Shown here piece after piece: positions 1 through 5,583 of a DNA stretch of 10,362 nt. Below the pieces are notes generated by a model. That model made no database searches, was not told the origin of the DNA, and was given only the letters and a program-made list of their open reading frames with translations. The position numbers and the translations under genes are program-made. The stretch covers positions 1-10,362 of the forward strand of contig CAAGIT010000176.1 of assembly GCA_900769995.1 (NCBI GenBank), in the 5' to 3' direction. Each line of letters starts with the position of its first letter. Within the stretch, counting starts at the first letter, position 1. The stretch is from an uncultured Oscillospiraceae bacterium (GTDB lineage: Bacteria > Bacillota > Clostridia > Oscillospirales > Oscillospiraceae).

Positions 1-2
1 AG

Positions 3-1271
3 CAAGGCATTTTGTTCAAAACTGCAGCTTCCCTGGAAATGACGGGCAAGGTGGATATCGTCGTGCTGGACAAAACCGGCACGATCACCTCGGGAGAGCC
101 GCGTGTGACCGAGCTTTTGCCTGCGGAGGGAGTTACGGAACACAATCTGCTTTCCGTAGCTCTTGCGCTGGAGCAGAAAAGCGAGCATCCGCTGGCGAAG
201 GCGATCCTGCAATACGCAAAGGAGCAGCAGATCACGGCAGTGGAGGTTACGGGATTTGCAGCGCTTGCAGGAAACGGTCTGAAGGCAACGCTGGATGGAA
301 AGACCCTGCTCGGCGGCAGCCTGCGCTTTGTTTCGGGACAGGTCAAGCTGCCGGAAAGCGCAAAGGCACAAGCCGAACGCTTGGCGGAGCAGGGCAAGAC
401 ACCGCTGCTCTTTGCCTTCGGCGGGAAGTTTGTCGGTATGATCGCGGTCGCGGATACGATGAAGCCGGAAAGCCGGCAAGCGGTTGCCGAATTGCAGAAT
501 ATGGGCATCCGTGTCGTGATGCTGACGGGCGACAATGAAAAAACCGCCCGTGCCATTGGCAAACAGGCGGGTGTGGATAAGGTGATCGCGGGCGTTCTGC
601 CGGACGGCAAGGAGCGCGTGATCCGCGCACTTCAGAAGGGCGGCAGGGTCGCGATGGTCGGAGACGGCATCAATGACGCGCCCGCGCTGACCCGCGCTGA
701 CATCGGCATTGCCATCGGTGCAGGTACGGATATTGCCATCGACGCGGCGGATGTTGTCCTGATGAAAAGCCGTCTGACCGATGTGCCGGCGGCAATTCGG
801 CTCAGCCGTGCGACGCTCCGAAATATCCATGAAAATCTGTTTTGGGCGTTTTTCTACAATGCCATTGGTATTCCGCTGGCAGCGGGTGTGTGGATCCCCG
901 TATTTGGATGGAAACTCAACCCGATGTTTGGCGCGGCGGCAATGAGCCTTTCGAGCTTCTGCGTGGTAACAAACGCCCTGCGGCTGAATTTCTTTAAGCC
1001 GATCGATGCCCGACATGACCGCAAGCGCAAAGCAGCCGAGCTGCATCTGCCGGAAGCGCTGCCGACGCGAACAATGCAGATTGAGGGGATGATGTGTCCG
1101 CACTGCGAAGCAACGGTCAAGCGTGTGCTCGAAGCTCTGCCGCAGGTGGAGTCAGCGACCGTCAGCCATGAAGCAGGTACGGCGGTACTGAACCTGAACG
1201 CTCCGATCGACGACGAGGTTCTCACGAAAACCGTGGAAGCGGAGGATTACACCGTGCGCTCCATCACCTGA
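3..1271 (+). CDS. copA: Copper-type P1B ATPase, 3' part, with C-terminal HMA domain
   Basis: This is the C-terminal part of a heavy-metal-exporting P-type ATPase; the reading frame is open to the left edge, so the N-terminus and first membrane helices lie outside the window. Counting from the TTG at 12, the phosphorylation motif DKTGT is at residues 20-24, the P1B-specific SEHP at 57-60, TGDN at 172-175 and the hinge GDGINDAP at 217-224. The last two membrane helices carry YN (282-283) and MxxSS (311-315), the residue pattern known for Cu(I) transporters (P1B-1). After a basic linker, residues 354-419 form an extra heavy-metal-associated domain with GMMCPHC (359-365), whereas most CopA proteins carry this domain only at the N-terminus. 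The family pumps Cu(I) out of the cytoplasm at the expense of ATP. The gene ends 8 nt inside the convergent Nudix gene, with no terminator hairpin visible between them. The family is certain; copper specificity is inferred from the motifs. Confidence 0.93.
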   Translation, partial: QGILFKTAASLEMTGKVDIVVLDKTGTITSGEPRVTELLPAEGVTEHNLLSVALALEQKSEHPLAKAILQYAKEQQITAVEVTGFAALAGNGLKATLDGKTLLGGSLRFVSGQVKLPESAKAQAERLAEQGKTPLLFAFGGKFVGMIAVADTMKPESRQAVAELQNMGIRVVMLTGDNEKTARAIGKQAGVDKVIAGVLPDGKERVIRALQKGGRVAMVGDGINDAPALTRADIGIAIGAGTDIAIDAADVVLMKSRLTDVPAAIRLSRATLRNIHENLFWAFFYNAIGIPLAAGVWIPVFGWKLNPMFGAAAMSLSSFCVVTNALRLNFFKPIDARHDRKRKAAELHLPEALPTRTMQIEGMMCPHCEATVKRVLEALPQVESATVSHEAGTAVLNLNAPIDDEVLTKTVEAEDYTVRSIT

Positions 1272-1734
1272 GATATGCGCCCGTGCGCCAAGCCTCGACC
1301 AAGTCGCTGTGCGTTGTAACGATTTTGATGTGCTCCAGCTCCTCGCGGGTAAAGAAACGCAGACAGGTGGATTCTCTGCTGGGCTTGATGTTCGGCTCTG
1401 CGGACAGTACCGCGCGAAACAGAACGATCATCATGCGCCAAACCGTACCGTCCTGATAGGCGGCAATGCGGTCGTCATCGCAGACGCGAAGCTGCGTAAA
1501 GGCGTTTTCGGGCAGGAAAATACCGGTTTCCTCCCGCACCTCGCGGGAAATGCCCTGCGCATAGCGTTCCGCGCTGCGCAGACGTCCGCCGATCAGACCC
1601 CATTCGCCGCAGTCCCAGCGCTGCTCGAGCAGCAGCCGATCCTGCCATTCCAGATAGACATTGGTGCCGATATGCGTGGGACTGTTGGGCTTTGGAGCCT
1701 TCGGATCCTTCAAATAATAGGTTGCAATCGCCAT
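1264..1734 (-). CDS. Nudix hydrolase
   Basis: A 156-residue Nudix-fold protein. The full Nudix box G-x5-E-x7-REVREETGI is present at residues 50-72, with the metal-binding glutamates in REVREE (64-69). The family hydrolyses nucleoside diphosphates linked to another moiety, using Mg2+; the substrate cannot be read from the sequence. The N-terminus (IATYYLKD, then THIGTNVYLEW) and the phrase CGEWGLIGG match the usual strand leading into the box. The ATG at 1734 is chosen because GGAGG lies 7 nt upstream. The start is 84 nt downstream of the preceding peptidoglycan-binding gene on the same strand, but a good sigma-A-like promoter sits in that gap, so it is probably transcribed separately. Its 3' end overlaps the ATPase gene convergently by 8 nt. 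No signal peptide is seen, so it is expected in the cytoplasm. Confidence 0.93.
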   Translation of the reverse strand: MAIATYYLKDPKAPKPNSPTHIGTNVYLEWQDRLLLEQRWDCGEWGLIGGRLRSAERYAQGISREVREETGIFLPENAFTQLRVCDDDRIAAYQDGTVWRMMIVLFRAVLSAEPNIKPSRESTCLRFFTREELEHIKIVTTHSDLVEAWRTGAYLR

Positions 1735-1760
1735 GGAAAACCTCCGAGCTTGTTTTCTTC

Positions 1761-1789
1761 AGTTTAGCGGATGGTGTGCGAATTGTCAA
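1761..1789 (-). promoter_or_regulatory. Sigma-A-type promoter of the Nudix gene
   Basis: On the minus strand TTGACA (1789-1784) and TAAACT (1766-1761) are separated by exactly 17 nt. Transcription would start near 1754, leaving a leader of about 20 nt that contains the GGAGG of the Nudix gene. The -35 box lies inside the perfect 11-nt palindrome AATTGACAATT (1781-1791), which could be chance or an operator. Confidence 0.65.
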
Positions 1790-1818
1790 TTGAAAAACAG
1801 CTCGCGCCGGTTGTTTAT

Positions 1819-2355
1819 CTACCTCCGACGGATGGGATAGGTGCCGGTCCCATCGCCGACGGCCTGCCGATATTGACGTGTCAAGTGCTGCCATGTTACT
1901 TTATCCAGCTCGCCGGTTTCGGGCAGCTCCGCCGACCGTTGCAGCCAAAGCAGCGCCTGGGAGGTTGGAGCATCCAGTACGCCGTTGACGGTCAACTGCG
2001 GCAGCTCATAGTAAAACTGCGCCAAAGCGAGCAGCATCGCCTGCACCACATACAGATGCACATTTTTTGACCCGCGTTCCAGAACCTGGTAGGGCTGCAG
2101 GACGATCAAAAGCGGTTCTGCCTGCCCTTTAAGAGTTATTTCGCGGTCATAATCCCGTACCAGCGCCTCCCACGTTTCAAGATCGGCCTCACCGGTTTGC
2201 GGCAGACCGCGCTTCTTCTGAAAAGCGCGCACGGCCTCCTGTGTCTCTTGACCAGAAATACCGTCAAGCCCCAAGCCCTGTTCCGGCTGCAGCACGCGCA
2301 GCATCATTTGCAGATCGTGAATCGGTGCAGGAAATGGACGTTTTGCAAAGCTCAT
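1819..2355 (-). CDS. Protein with two peptidoglycan-binding domains
   Basis: A 178-residue protein built from two PG_binding_1-type three-helix domains. The first spans about residues 11-66, with the core pattern LDGISGQETQEAVRAFQ, and the second about 93-160, with VNGVLDAPTSQALLWLQ and a closing TW. A basic tail (PIRRR) ends it. No catalytic domain, signal peptide or membrane segment is visible. The family binds cell wall peptidoglycan non-covalently and usually targets an attached enzyme. The start at 2355 has GGAGGG 5 nt upstream, and only 12 nt separate it from the stop of the preceding SpoIID-like gene, so the two are co-transcribed. It is the last gene of a three-gene operon. With no secretion signal, I infer it meets peptidoglycan during sporulation or after mother-cell lysis. 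The fold is clear; the role is not. Confidence 0.85.
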   Translation of the reverse strand: MSFAKRPFPAPIHDLQMMLRVLQPEQGLGLDGISGQETQEAVRAFQKKRGLPQTGEADLETWEALVRDYDREITLKGQAEPLLIVLQPYQVLERGSKNVHLYVVQAMLLALAQFYYELPQLTVNGVLDAPTSQALLWLQRSAELPETGELDKVTWQHLTRQYRQAVGDGTGTYPIRRR

Positions 2356-2367
2356 AGAATCCCTCCG

Positions 2368-3501
2368 CTAAAAGTCAGTGTCGCCGAGGCGCAGCGTCTG
2401 CCCCGAAAATTGCGTCAGGGGTATTTGCGGCTCGGAAATCAGCCCCGCGACACGGTTGTACAGGCTGTTCCAGGTTGCCTGCCCGACAATGCCGTCGGCA
2501 GTCAGCCCCGCAAAACGCTGATAGGCGAGAACCGCATCCCGGGTCGCGGGACCGAAAATGCCGTCCATAGCAACGCGGGGGATCGACGGAAGATATTCCG
2601 ACAGCACCCGCAGCATATACTGAAGCTGCATGACCTGCTGTCCACGGCTGCCCTGCTGCAGATTTCCCTGTGACTGCCAGTTAATGGCATAGAACGTCTG
2701 ACCCTCGGAATCCAGCTCCGCAAGGCTGGTTACACCGACATAGAGCCGCACCATCTGATACCACGTTGCCTGACCGACGATTCCATCCACCGTCAGGTTG
2801 AATATCTGCTGGAAACGGCGCACGGCTGCTTCCGTCTGCGGCCCGAAAATGCCGTCGACGGGACTGATGCGCGGAATTGCGGGGTAATTCTGCCCAATAC
2901 GGTTGAGCATGACCTGCATCTGCACCACGCTCGGCCCTCTGGAACCGACACGCAGCGGAGTACCGGGGTAAGACGGCGTGCTGCTGCGCACGGGAGCGTT
3001 ATTGACCAACTCGATGTTATTGCCGTAATAGTTGCGAAGGATCTGCACGGAGTTTAAGCCCTGCTGCGCCAAGCCCTGAGAACCCCACTGGCTCAAGCCC
3101 TCGCAGGTCACGGTCGTGCCGTTGCAGAATTTGGCTGCCAATGGCTCGACGAACCCGATACGGCGGATGTAGTCGTTGAATATCCGATCGACCAAAACAG
3201 AAATGCTGTCAAAATAGCTTCGTCCGTTGATGAATTTCTGGTCAATGGCGGTGGAGGACGTGATGTCGAAATCATAGCCCTGACTGCGGTAGAACTCGGT
3301 GTAGACGCGGTTGAGCGCAAAGGAAATGATCGCCAAAATATTGGCAACCAGCGCACTTTCCTCCCATGTGGGATAGATCTCGCTCGAAGCGACATTTTTC
3401 ACATAGTCCACAAACGGCACGCGGACGTTCGGGGCATTGGAGCTGGGCGAGCCTAAATGGACGGTGATGTAATCGGGAACGTACGGAATGACCGTCGGCA
3501 T
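2368..3501 (-). CDS. SpoIID-like protein with two peptidoglycan-binding domains
   Basis: A 377-residue protein. Residues about 30-170 resemble the SpoIID/LytB fold: ASSEIYPTWEESALVANI (38-55) corresponds to the SpoIID segment around its catalytic glutamate, here Glu41, and EGLSQWGSQGLAQQG (134-148) followed by ILRNYYG (154-160) is the SpoIID signature. Cys126 and Cys133 flank that loop and recall the metal-binding cysteines of clostridial SpoIID. Two PG_binding_1 domains follow (about 183-253 and 280-350), each with DGIFGP and a TW near the end. SpoIID is a lytic transglycosylase that cleaves denuded glycan strands during engulfment. Unlike SpoIID, this protein has no N-terminal membrane anchor. 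The ATG at 3501 is chosen because it lies 2 nt after the upstream stop and begins the conserved-looking sequence MPTVIP; there is no strong ribosome binding site, so translational coupling is likely. An in-frame upstream extension to 3681 lies within the neighbouring gene and is rejected. Enzymatic activity is inferred. Confidence 0.82.
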   Translation of the reverse strand: MPTVIPYVPDYITVHLGSPSSNAPNVRVPFVDYVKNVASSEIYPTWEESALVANILAIISFALNRVYTEFYRSQGYDFDITSSTAIDQKFINGRSYFDSISVLVDRIFNDYIRRIGFVEPLAAKFCNGTTVTCEGLSQWGSQGLAQQGLNSVQILRNYYGNNIELVNNAPVRSSTPSYPGTPLRVGSRGPSVVQMQVMLNRIGQNYPAIPRISPVDGIFGPQTEAAVRRFQQIFNLTVDGIVGQATWYQMVRLYVGVTSLAELDSEGQTFYAINWQSQGNLQQGSRGQQVMQLQYMLRVLSEYLPSIPRVAMDGIFGPATRDAVLAYQRFAGLTADGIVGQATWNSLYNRVAGLISEPQIPLTQFSGQTLRLGDTDF

Positions 3502-3503
3502 GG

Positions 3504-3899
3504 TTATAACGCCTGCGGCGTGGTTTCGATGATTTCCGTGACGTTGAACAGCTCCGGATTGACCTCCAACGGCAGCATTTGGATGTTCTGCTCGGTTACA
3601 ACACCGGCGAAAATCTGCCCGTTTTCGATCAGGACCCGTTCGTAGTTCGGATGCTCCGCCCAAATATCCACATTCGTCCACGGAATTGCCGCACCCGCTG
3701 CCGCAGGGGACTCGCTGTCAACACGCGGCGGCGTTTCGATCGTGATGGGCGCGGTGCGTCCGCTGCGGTCGGTGATCCGTGTGGCGAGCAGACGTGTGCC
3801 GTCAGGCGTTTGCTGCGTGACGGAGACCGTTGCGCCTACGATCGGAAGCTGTGCTTCGGAAGCATAAGTACGCACGATTAAAGTACCGTTTGCCGGCAT
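3504..3899 (-). CDS. Small carboxypeptidase-regulatory-like beta-sandwich protein
   Basis: A 131-residue protein and the first gene of the peptidoglycan-binding operon. Residues 5-58 look like a carboxypeptidase regulatory-like/CNA-B-type beta sandwich: GTLIVRTY, then PIVGATVSV (19-27) and TDRSGRT (44-50), the usual pattern of a strand, a variable loop and a second strand. The rest (about 78-131) is strand-rich and ends in a Thr/Glu-rich tail. No signal peptide or membrane segment is seen. Such domains act in binding or as spacers and have no catalysis of their own. The ATG at 3899 is chosen because AGGAGGTG lies just upstream; a longer in-frame start near 3980 would run through the 24-nt repeat. 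The stop is 2 nt before the SpoIID-like gene, implying coupled translation and shared function. I do not recognise a named family member. Confidence 0.78.
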   Translation of the reverse strand: MPANGTLIVRTYASEAQLPIVGATVSVTQQTPDGTRLLATRITDRSGRTAPITIETPPRVDSESPAAAGAAIPWTNVDIWAEHPNYERVLIENGQIFAGVVTEQNIQMLPLEVNPELFNVTEIIETTPQAL

Positions 3900-3919
3900 A
3901 ATACACCTCCTGAGAATAT

Positions 3920-3943
3920 GGCCGCCGGATGCACCGGCGACCT
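3920..3943. repeat. 24-nt palindromic direct repeat, copy 1
   Basis: Identical over 24 nt to 4163-4186, with differing bases on both sides. On the minus strand its core is CGCCGG-TGCAT-CCGGCG, a 6-bp stem extendable to 8 bp with one G-T pair. It lies about 10 nt upstream of the AGGAGGTG of the beta-sandwich gene, so it would fold in that mRNA leader. It resembles REP-type intergenic palindromes in layout. Confidence 0.85.
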
Positions 3944-4054
3944 TTTGACTGTCGATAAAGTCCGAAACCGTCAAAATCAAACATGACTGTTTTTGCTCTT
4001 CTGAATCACTTCTTTACATAAAGCTCTTGCTTCGCAAGGATTTTGACTTACAGC

Positions 4055-4102
4055 GCAACACTCGCCTTACCGTACCTATGTACGCCGACAGGCGAGTGTT
4101 GC
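4055..4102. repeat. Long nested hairpin
   Basis: GCAACACTCGCCT (4055-4067) is perfectly complementary to AGGCGAGTGTTGC (4090-4102), giving a 13-bp stem. The 22-nt loop contains a second stem, CGTAC (4071-4075) with GTACG (4080-4084), closed by CTAT. Neither side is followed by a clean T run, so a simple intrinsic terminator is unlikely. Confidence 0.75.
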
Positions 4103-4131
4103 TCGTCTTTCGAACTTTCTCAACAGCCTAT

Positions 4132-4161
4132 CAGCGTGCCGAAAGGTTTTTCGACACGCTG
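4132..4161. repeat. Hairpin next to repeat copy 2
   Basis: CAGCGTG (4132-4138) pairs with CACGCTG (4155-4161). After a one-base mismatch on each side, CGAAA (4140-4144) pairs with TTTCG (4149-4153), closed by GGTT. The stem therefore has 12 pairs in 30 nt. It ends one base before repeat copy 2 and lacks a T tract on either strand. Confidence 0.7.
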
Positions 4162-4162
4162 C

Positions 4163-4186
4163 GGCCGCCGGATGCACCGGCGACCT
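4163..4186. repeat. 24-nt palindromic direct repeat, copy 2
   Basis: Exact copy of 3920-3943 in the same orientation; the offset is 243 nt. It lies 35 nt downstream of the stop of the helical-protein gene (minus strand) and directly next to the 4132-4161 hairpin. Confidence 0.85.
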
Positions 4187-4221
4187 CTGCAATAGTGTAT
4201 GCGGCAACGGTAAAAAGGGTG

Positions 4222-4653
4222 TCACAGGTATTGCTTCATCTGGTCGATATTGGCCTGCTCGGTTTGCAGCAGACGCCTGGACAGGGAAGCGACCTTCGGA
4301 TCGAGCACGCCCATGGTGCGGATATTGTGCATACTTTTGATCATGCCGCGGGTGTTGCCCTGCAGCATCATCTCCGCGATTTTCGCCGTCGGATCCGTGC
4401 TGACCCGCGCACGCATTTTCGATGCCATTGCCGAGCCGTATTTTGCCATGGGATTGATGCTCTTCGCCTTGCCGCCACGGTCGTGCAGCAAGCGGTCAGC
4501 CTCATCGTAGATCCTTTCGTACTCGCTCATCTGGGAACGCAGCGCGTTGCGAAAATCTCGGTTGAGCGTCTCATTCATCACGGTTTTGATGCCGTAACAG
4601 CCCATCTCCGTGGTCTGCCGAATGGAGTTGAGCATTGAAACATCGTTTTCCAT
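4222..4653 (-). CDS. Unrecognised helical-bundle protein
   Basis: A 143-residue protein with no named family that I can assign with confidence. The sequence predicts four long amphipathic helices (about 4-29, 30-60, 86-113 and 118-142), broken by a Gly/Lys/Ser-rich loop near 60-68 and by DP at 87-88 and 118-119. It is rich in Met, Arg and Gln and has one Cys (Cys19). The layout recalls small ferritin-like or DUF2383-type four-helix bundles common in Clostridia, but a clear di-iron motif is not visible. No signal peptide or membrane helix is present. Two ATGs compete. The one at 4653 is preferred because AGAGGTGAT lies 4 nt upstream, while the ATG at 4659 overlaps that ribosome binding site. 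It is transcribed divergently from the phosphoribosyltransferase gene; no sigma-A promoter was found for it, only a CATAATT box that could belong to a sporulation sigma factor. Confidence 0.75.
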   Translation of the reverse strand: MENDVSMLNSIRQTTEMGCYGIKTVMNETLNRDFRNALRSQMSEYERIYDEADRLLHDRGGKAKSINPMAKYGSAMASKMRARVSTDPTAKIAEMMLQGNTRGMIKSMHNIRTMGVLDPKVASLSRRLLQTEQANIDQMKQYL

Positions 4654-4718
4654 TTTCATCACCTCTATATTATCTTGGCGGAAGTAAACGAAATTATGCG
4701 GAAATTGCTCGGGAGTAA

Positions 4719-4747
4719 TTGACATTTTGATGAAAGAAAGGTATAAT
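4719..4747 (+). promoter_or_regulatory. Consensus sigma-A promoter of the phosphoribosyltransferase gene
   Basis: TTGACA (4719-4724) and TATAAT (4742-4747) both match the sigma-A consensus at every base and are 17 nt apart. Transcription should start near 4754, about 47 nt before the ATG at 4801. No riboswitch or attenuator fold is evident in that short leader, which suggests strong constitutive expression. Confidence 0.88.
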
Positions 4748-4800
4748 GGTGGCGTATGATTGATTTCGGAATGAATCCGAGACGATAAGGAGTGTACATT

Positions 4801-5355
4801 ATGAATTATCAGATGACGATTGCCGGTGTTACCAGAGATCTGCCGATCTGCAAGGTGACGGATGAACTCTATATCGGGGCATTTGTCATTTTCGGAGATG
4901 TGGAGCTGACGGTCGCCACTGCCGGCGCACTGCTGAAAAAGGCACCGGAGTATGACTACATGATCTCCGCAGAGGCAAAGGGTATTCCGCTGATCCACGA
5001 GATGGCTCGCCAGAGCGGCCAGAATAAGTATTTCCTTGCCAGAAAATCACCGAAGCTCTATATGTCCGGCGTGTTTGATGTGACCGTGAATTCGATCACC
5101 ACGGCGAAGGAGCAGCATTTGTATTTGGACACCGCCGATGCCGAGCTGATGCGCGGCAAGCGGATCTTGATCGTGGACGATGTCATCTCTACGGGTGAGT
5201 CGTTGGCGGCGATCGAGAAGCTGGTTGTGGCCGCGGGCGGTATTGTTGCCGGTCGAATGGCAATTCTTGCCGAGGGTGATGCACAGACCCGTGATGACAT
5301 CATCTATCTGGAAAAGCTGCCGGTGTTCAATCCTGACGGAAGCGTCAAAGAATAA
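4801..5355 (+). CDS. Adenine/xanthine-type phosphoribosyltransferase
   Basis: A 184-residue type I phosphoribosyltransferase. The PRPP-binding motif ILIVDDVISTGES is at residues 122-134, with the paired acidic residues Asp126-Asp127. The upstream pyrophosphate-loop region reads SAEAKGIPLIHEMA (56-69), as in adenine and xanthine phosphoribosyltransferases. The family joins a purine base to PRPP to give the nucleotide and pyrophosphate, for cytoplasmic purine salvage. Length and motif order fit Apt, but base choice cannot be settled by eye, and PurR-like or xanthine-specific members look similar. The ATG at 4801 has AAGGAG 8 nt upstream; a GTG at 4792 overlaps that site and is rejected. The gene is a single-gene unit with a perfect promoter in front and a strong hairpin terminator 20 nt after the stop. 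Confidence 0.9.
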   Translation: MNYQMTIAGVTRDLPICKVTDELYIGAFVIFGDVELTVATAGALLKKAPEYDYMISAEAKGIPLIHEMARQSGQNKYFLARKSPKLYMSGVFDVTVNSITTAKEQHLYLDTADAELMRGKRILIVDDVISTGESLAAIEKLVVAAGGIVAGRMAILAEGDAQTRDDIIYLEKLPVFNPDGSVKE

Positions 5356-5374
5356 AGAATAACTCGTATGGAAT

Positions 5375-5406
5375 AAAAGCAGTGTCGCTTTTGCGGCACT
5401 GCTTTT
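5375..5406. terminator. Bidirectional intrinsic terminator
   Basis: AAAAGCAGTG (5375-5384) pairs with CACTGCTTTT (5397-5406), and an inner CGC/GCG pair closes on TTTT. The T-rich arm follows the stem in both directions. It lies 20 nt after the phosphoribosyltransferase stop on the plus strand and 9 nt after the micropeptide stop on the minus strand, so it serves both convergent units. Confidence 0.88.
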
Positions 5407-5414
5407 GTTTGCGA

Positions 5415-5513
5415 TTACTTCTGATTTCTGTTCTGGTTCTGATTCTGCTGGTTCTGCTGGTTCTGCTGATTCTTGTTCTGATTGTTCTGATTCTGATTAC
5501 GATTTTCCATCAT
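5415..5513 (-). CDS. 32-residue Asn/Gln-rich micropeptide
   Basis: This short gene reads MMENRNQNQ... and ends in NRNQK. Of its 32 residues, 13 are Asn and 12 Gln, arranged as NQ and NQQ repeats, with Arg or Lys at positions 5, 14, 29 and 32. A full GGAGGT (5523-5518) lies 4 nt before the first ATG (5513) and 7 nt before the second (5510); either may be used. It sits 59 nt downstream of spoVAE on the same strand, after a CATACTA box, and ends just before a strong terminator, all of which argue for a real gene. No family is recognised. Gln/Asn-rich composition is known for gamma-type small acid-soluble spore proteins, but the characteristic SspE repeats are absent, so that link is only a suggestion. 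It is predicted to be soluble and disordered. A forespore role is inferred from context. Confidence 0.65.
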   Translation of the reverse strand: MMENRNQNQNNQNKNQQNQQNQQNQNQNRNQK

Positions 5514-5553
5514 TCATACCTCCAAAAATGTTTTGCGATATGGATCGCAACGC

Positions 5554-5583
5554 TAGTATGCCCACGGATTTTCTATTTATCCT
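5554..5583 (-). promoter_or_regulatory. Possible sigma-G promoter of the micropeptide gene
   Basis: On the minus strand CATACTA (5560-5554) equals the known forespore sigma-G -10 consensus, and AGGATA (5583-5578), 17 nt upstream, matches four of six bases of a TGAATA-type -35. Initiation would fall near 5547, at the 5' arm of the hairpin TTGCGAT-CCAT-ATCGCAA (5550-5533), just before the ribosome binding site. The -35 overlaps the 3' end of spoVAE. Confidence 0.45.

Larger units (their letters stand above)
3900..4221. other. Gene-free segment rich in hairpins and repeats
   Basis: This 322-nt gap lies between the start of the beta-sandwich gene and the stop of the helical-protein gene, both on the minus strand. 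I see no credible gene in it. It holds two exact copies of a 24-nt palindromic repeat (3920-3943 and 4163-4186), a nested hairpin at 4055-4102 and a second hairpin at 4132-4161. There is also a 9-bp inverted repeat, GTCAAAATC at 3970-3978 with GATTTTGAC at 4039-4047, which encloses the small stem CTTGC-TTC-GCAAG (4026-4038). The part nearest 3900 is the leader of the downstream operon and contains its ribosome binding site. No convincing promoter for that operon was found here. Confidence 0.7.

Noticed and set aside
1309..1767. Plus-strand open frame opposite the Nudix gene
   Set aside because: It is the complement of a gene with an intact Nudix box and a good ribosome binding site.
3502..3681. 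N-terminal extension of the SpoIID-like protein
   Set aside because: The extra 60 residues lie wholly inside the upstream gene in another frame, and the ATG at 3501 immediately follows that gene's stop.
3900..3980. Extension of the beta-sandwich protein back to a TTG near 3980
   Set aside because: It would translate the palindromic repeat and ignore the strong AGGAGGTG before the ATG at 3899.
3952..3980. TTGATT-17-TATCGA on the minus strand as a promoter for the SpoIID-like operon
   Set aside because: Spacing is right, but both boxes are weak and a match of this quality is expected by chance.
4130..4225. Both 24-nt repeat copies read VAGASGG in the same minus-strand frame, hinting at a duplicated peptide
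   Set aside because: The frame at copy 2 has no start signal and stops soon after, so the shared peptide is a by-product of the DNA repeat.
4027..4638. Long plus-strand open frame across the repeat segment and the helical-protein gene
   Set aside because: It has no good ribosome binding site, runs through several hairpins and is antisense to the helical-protein gene, which has a clear start and coherent helix pattern.
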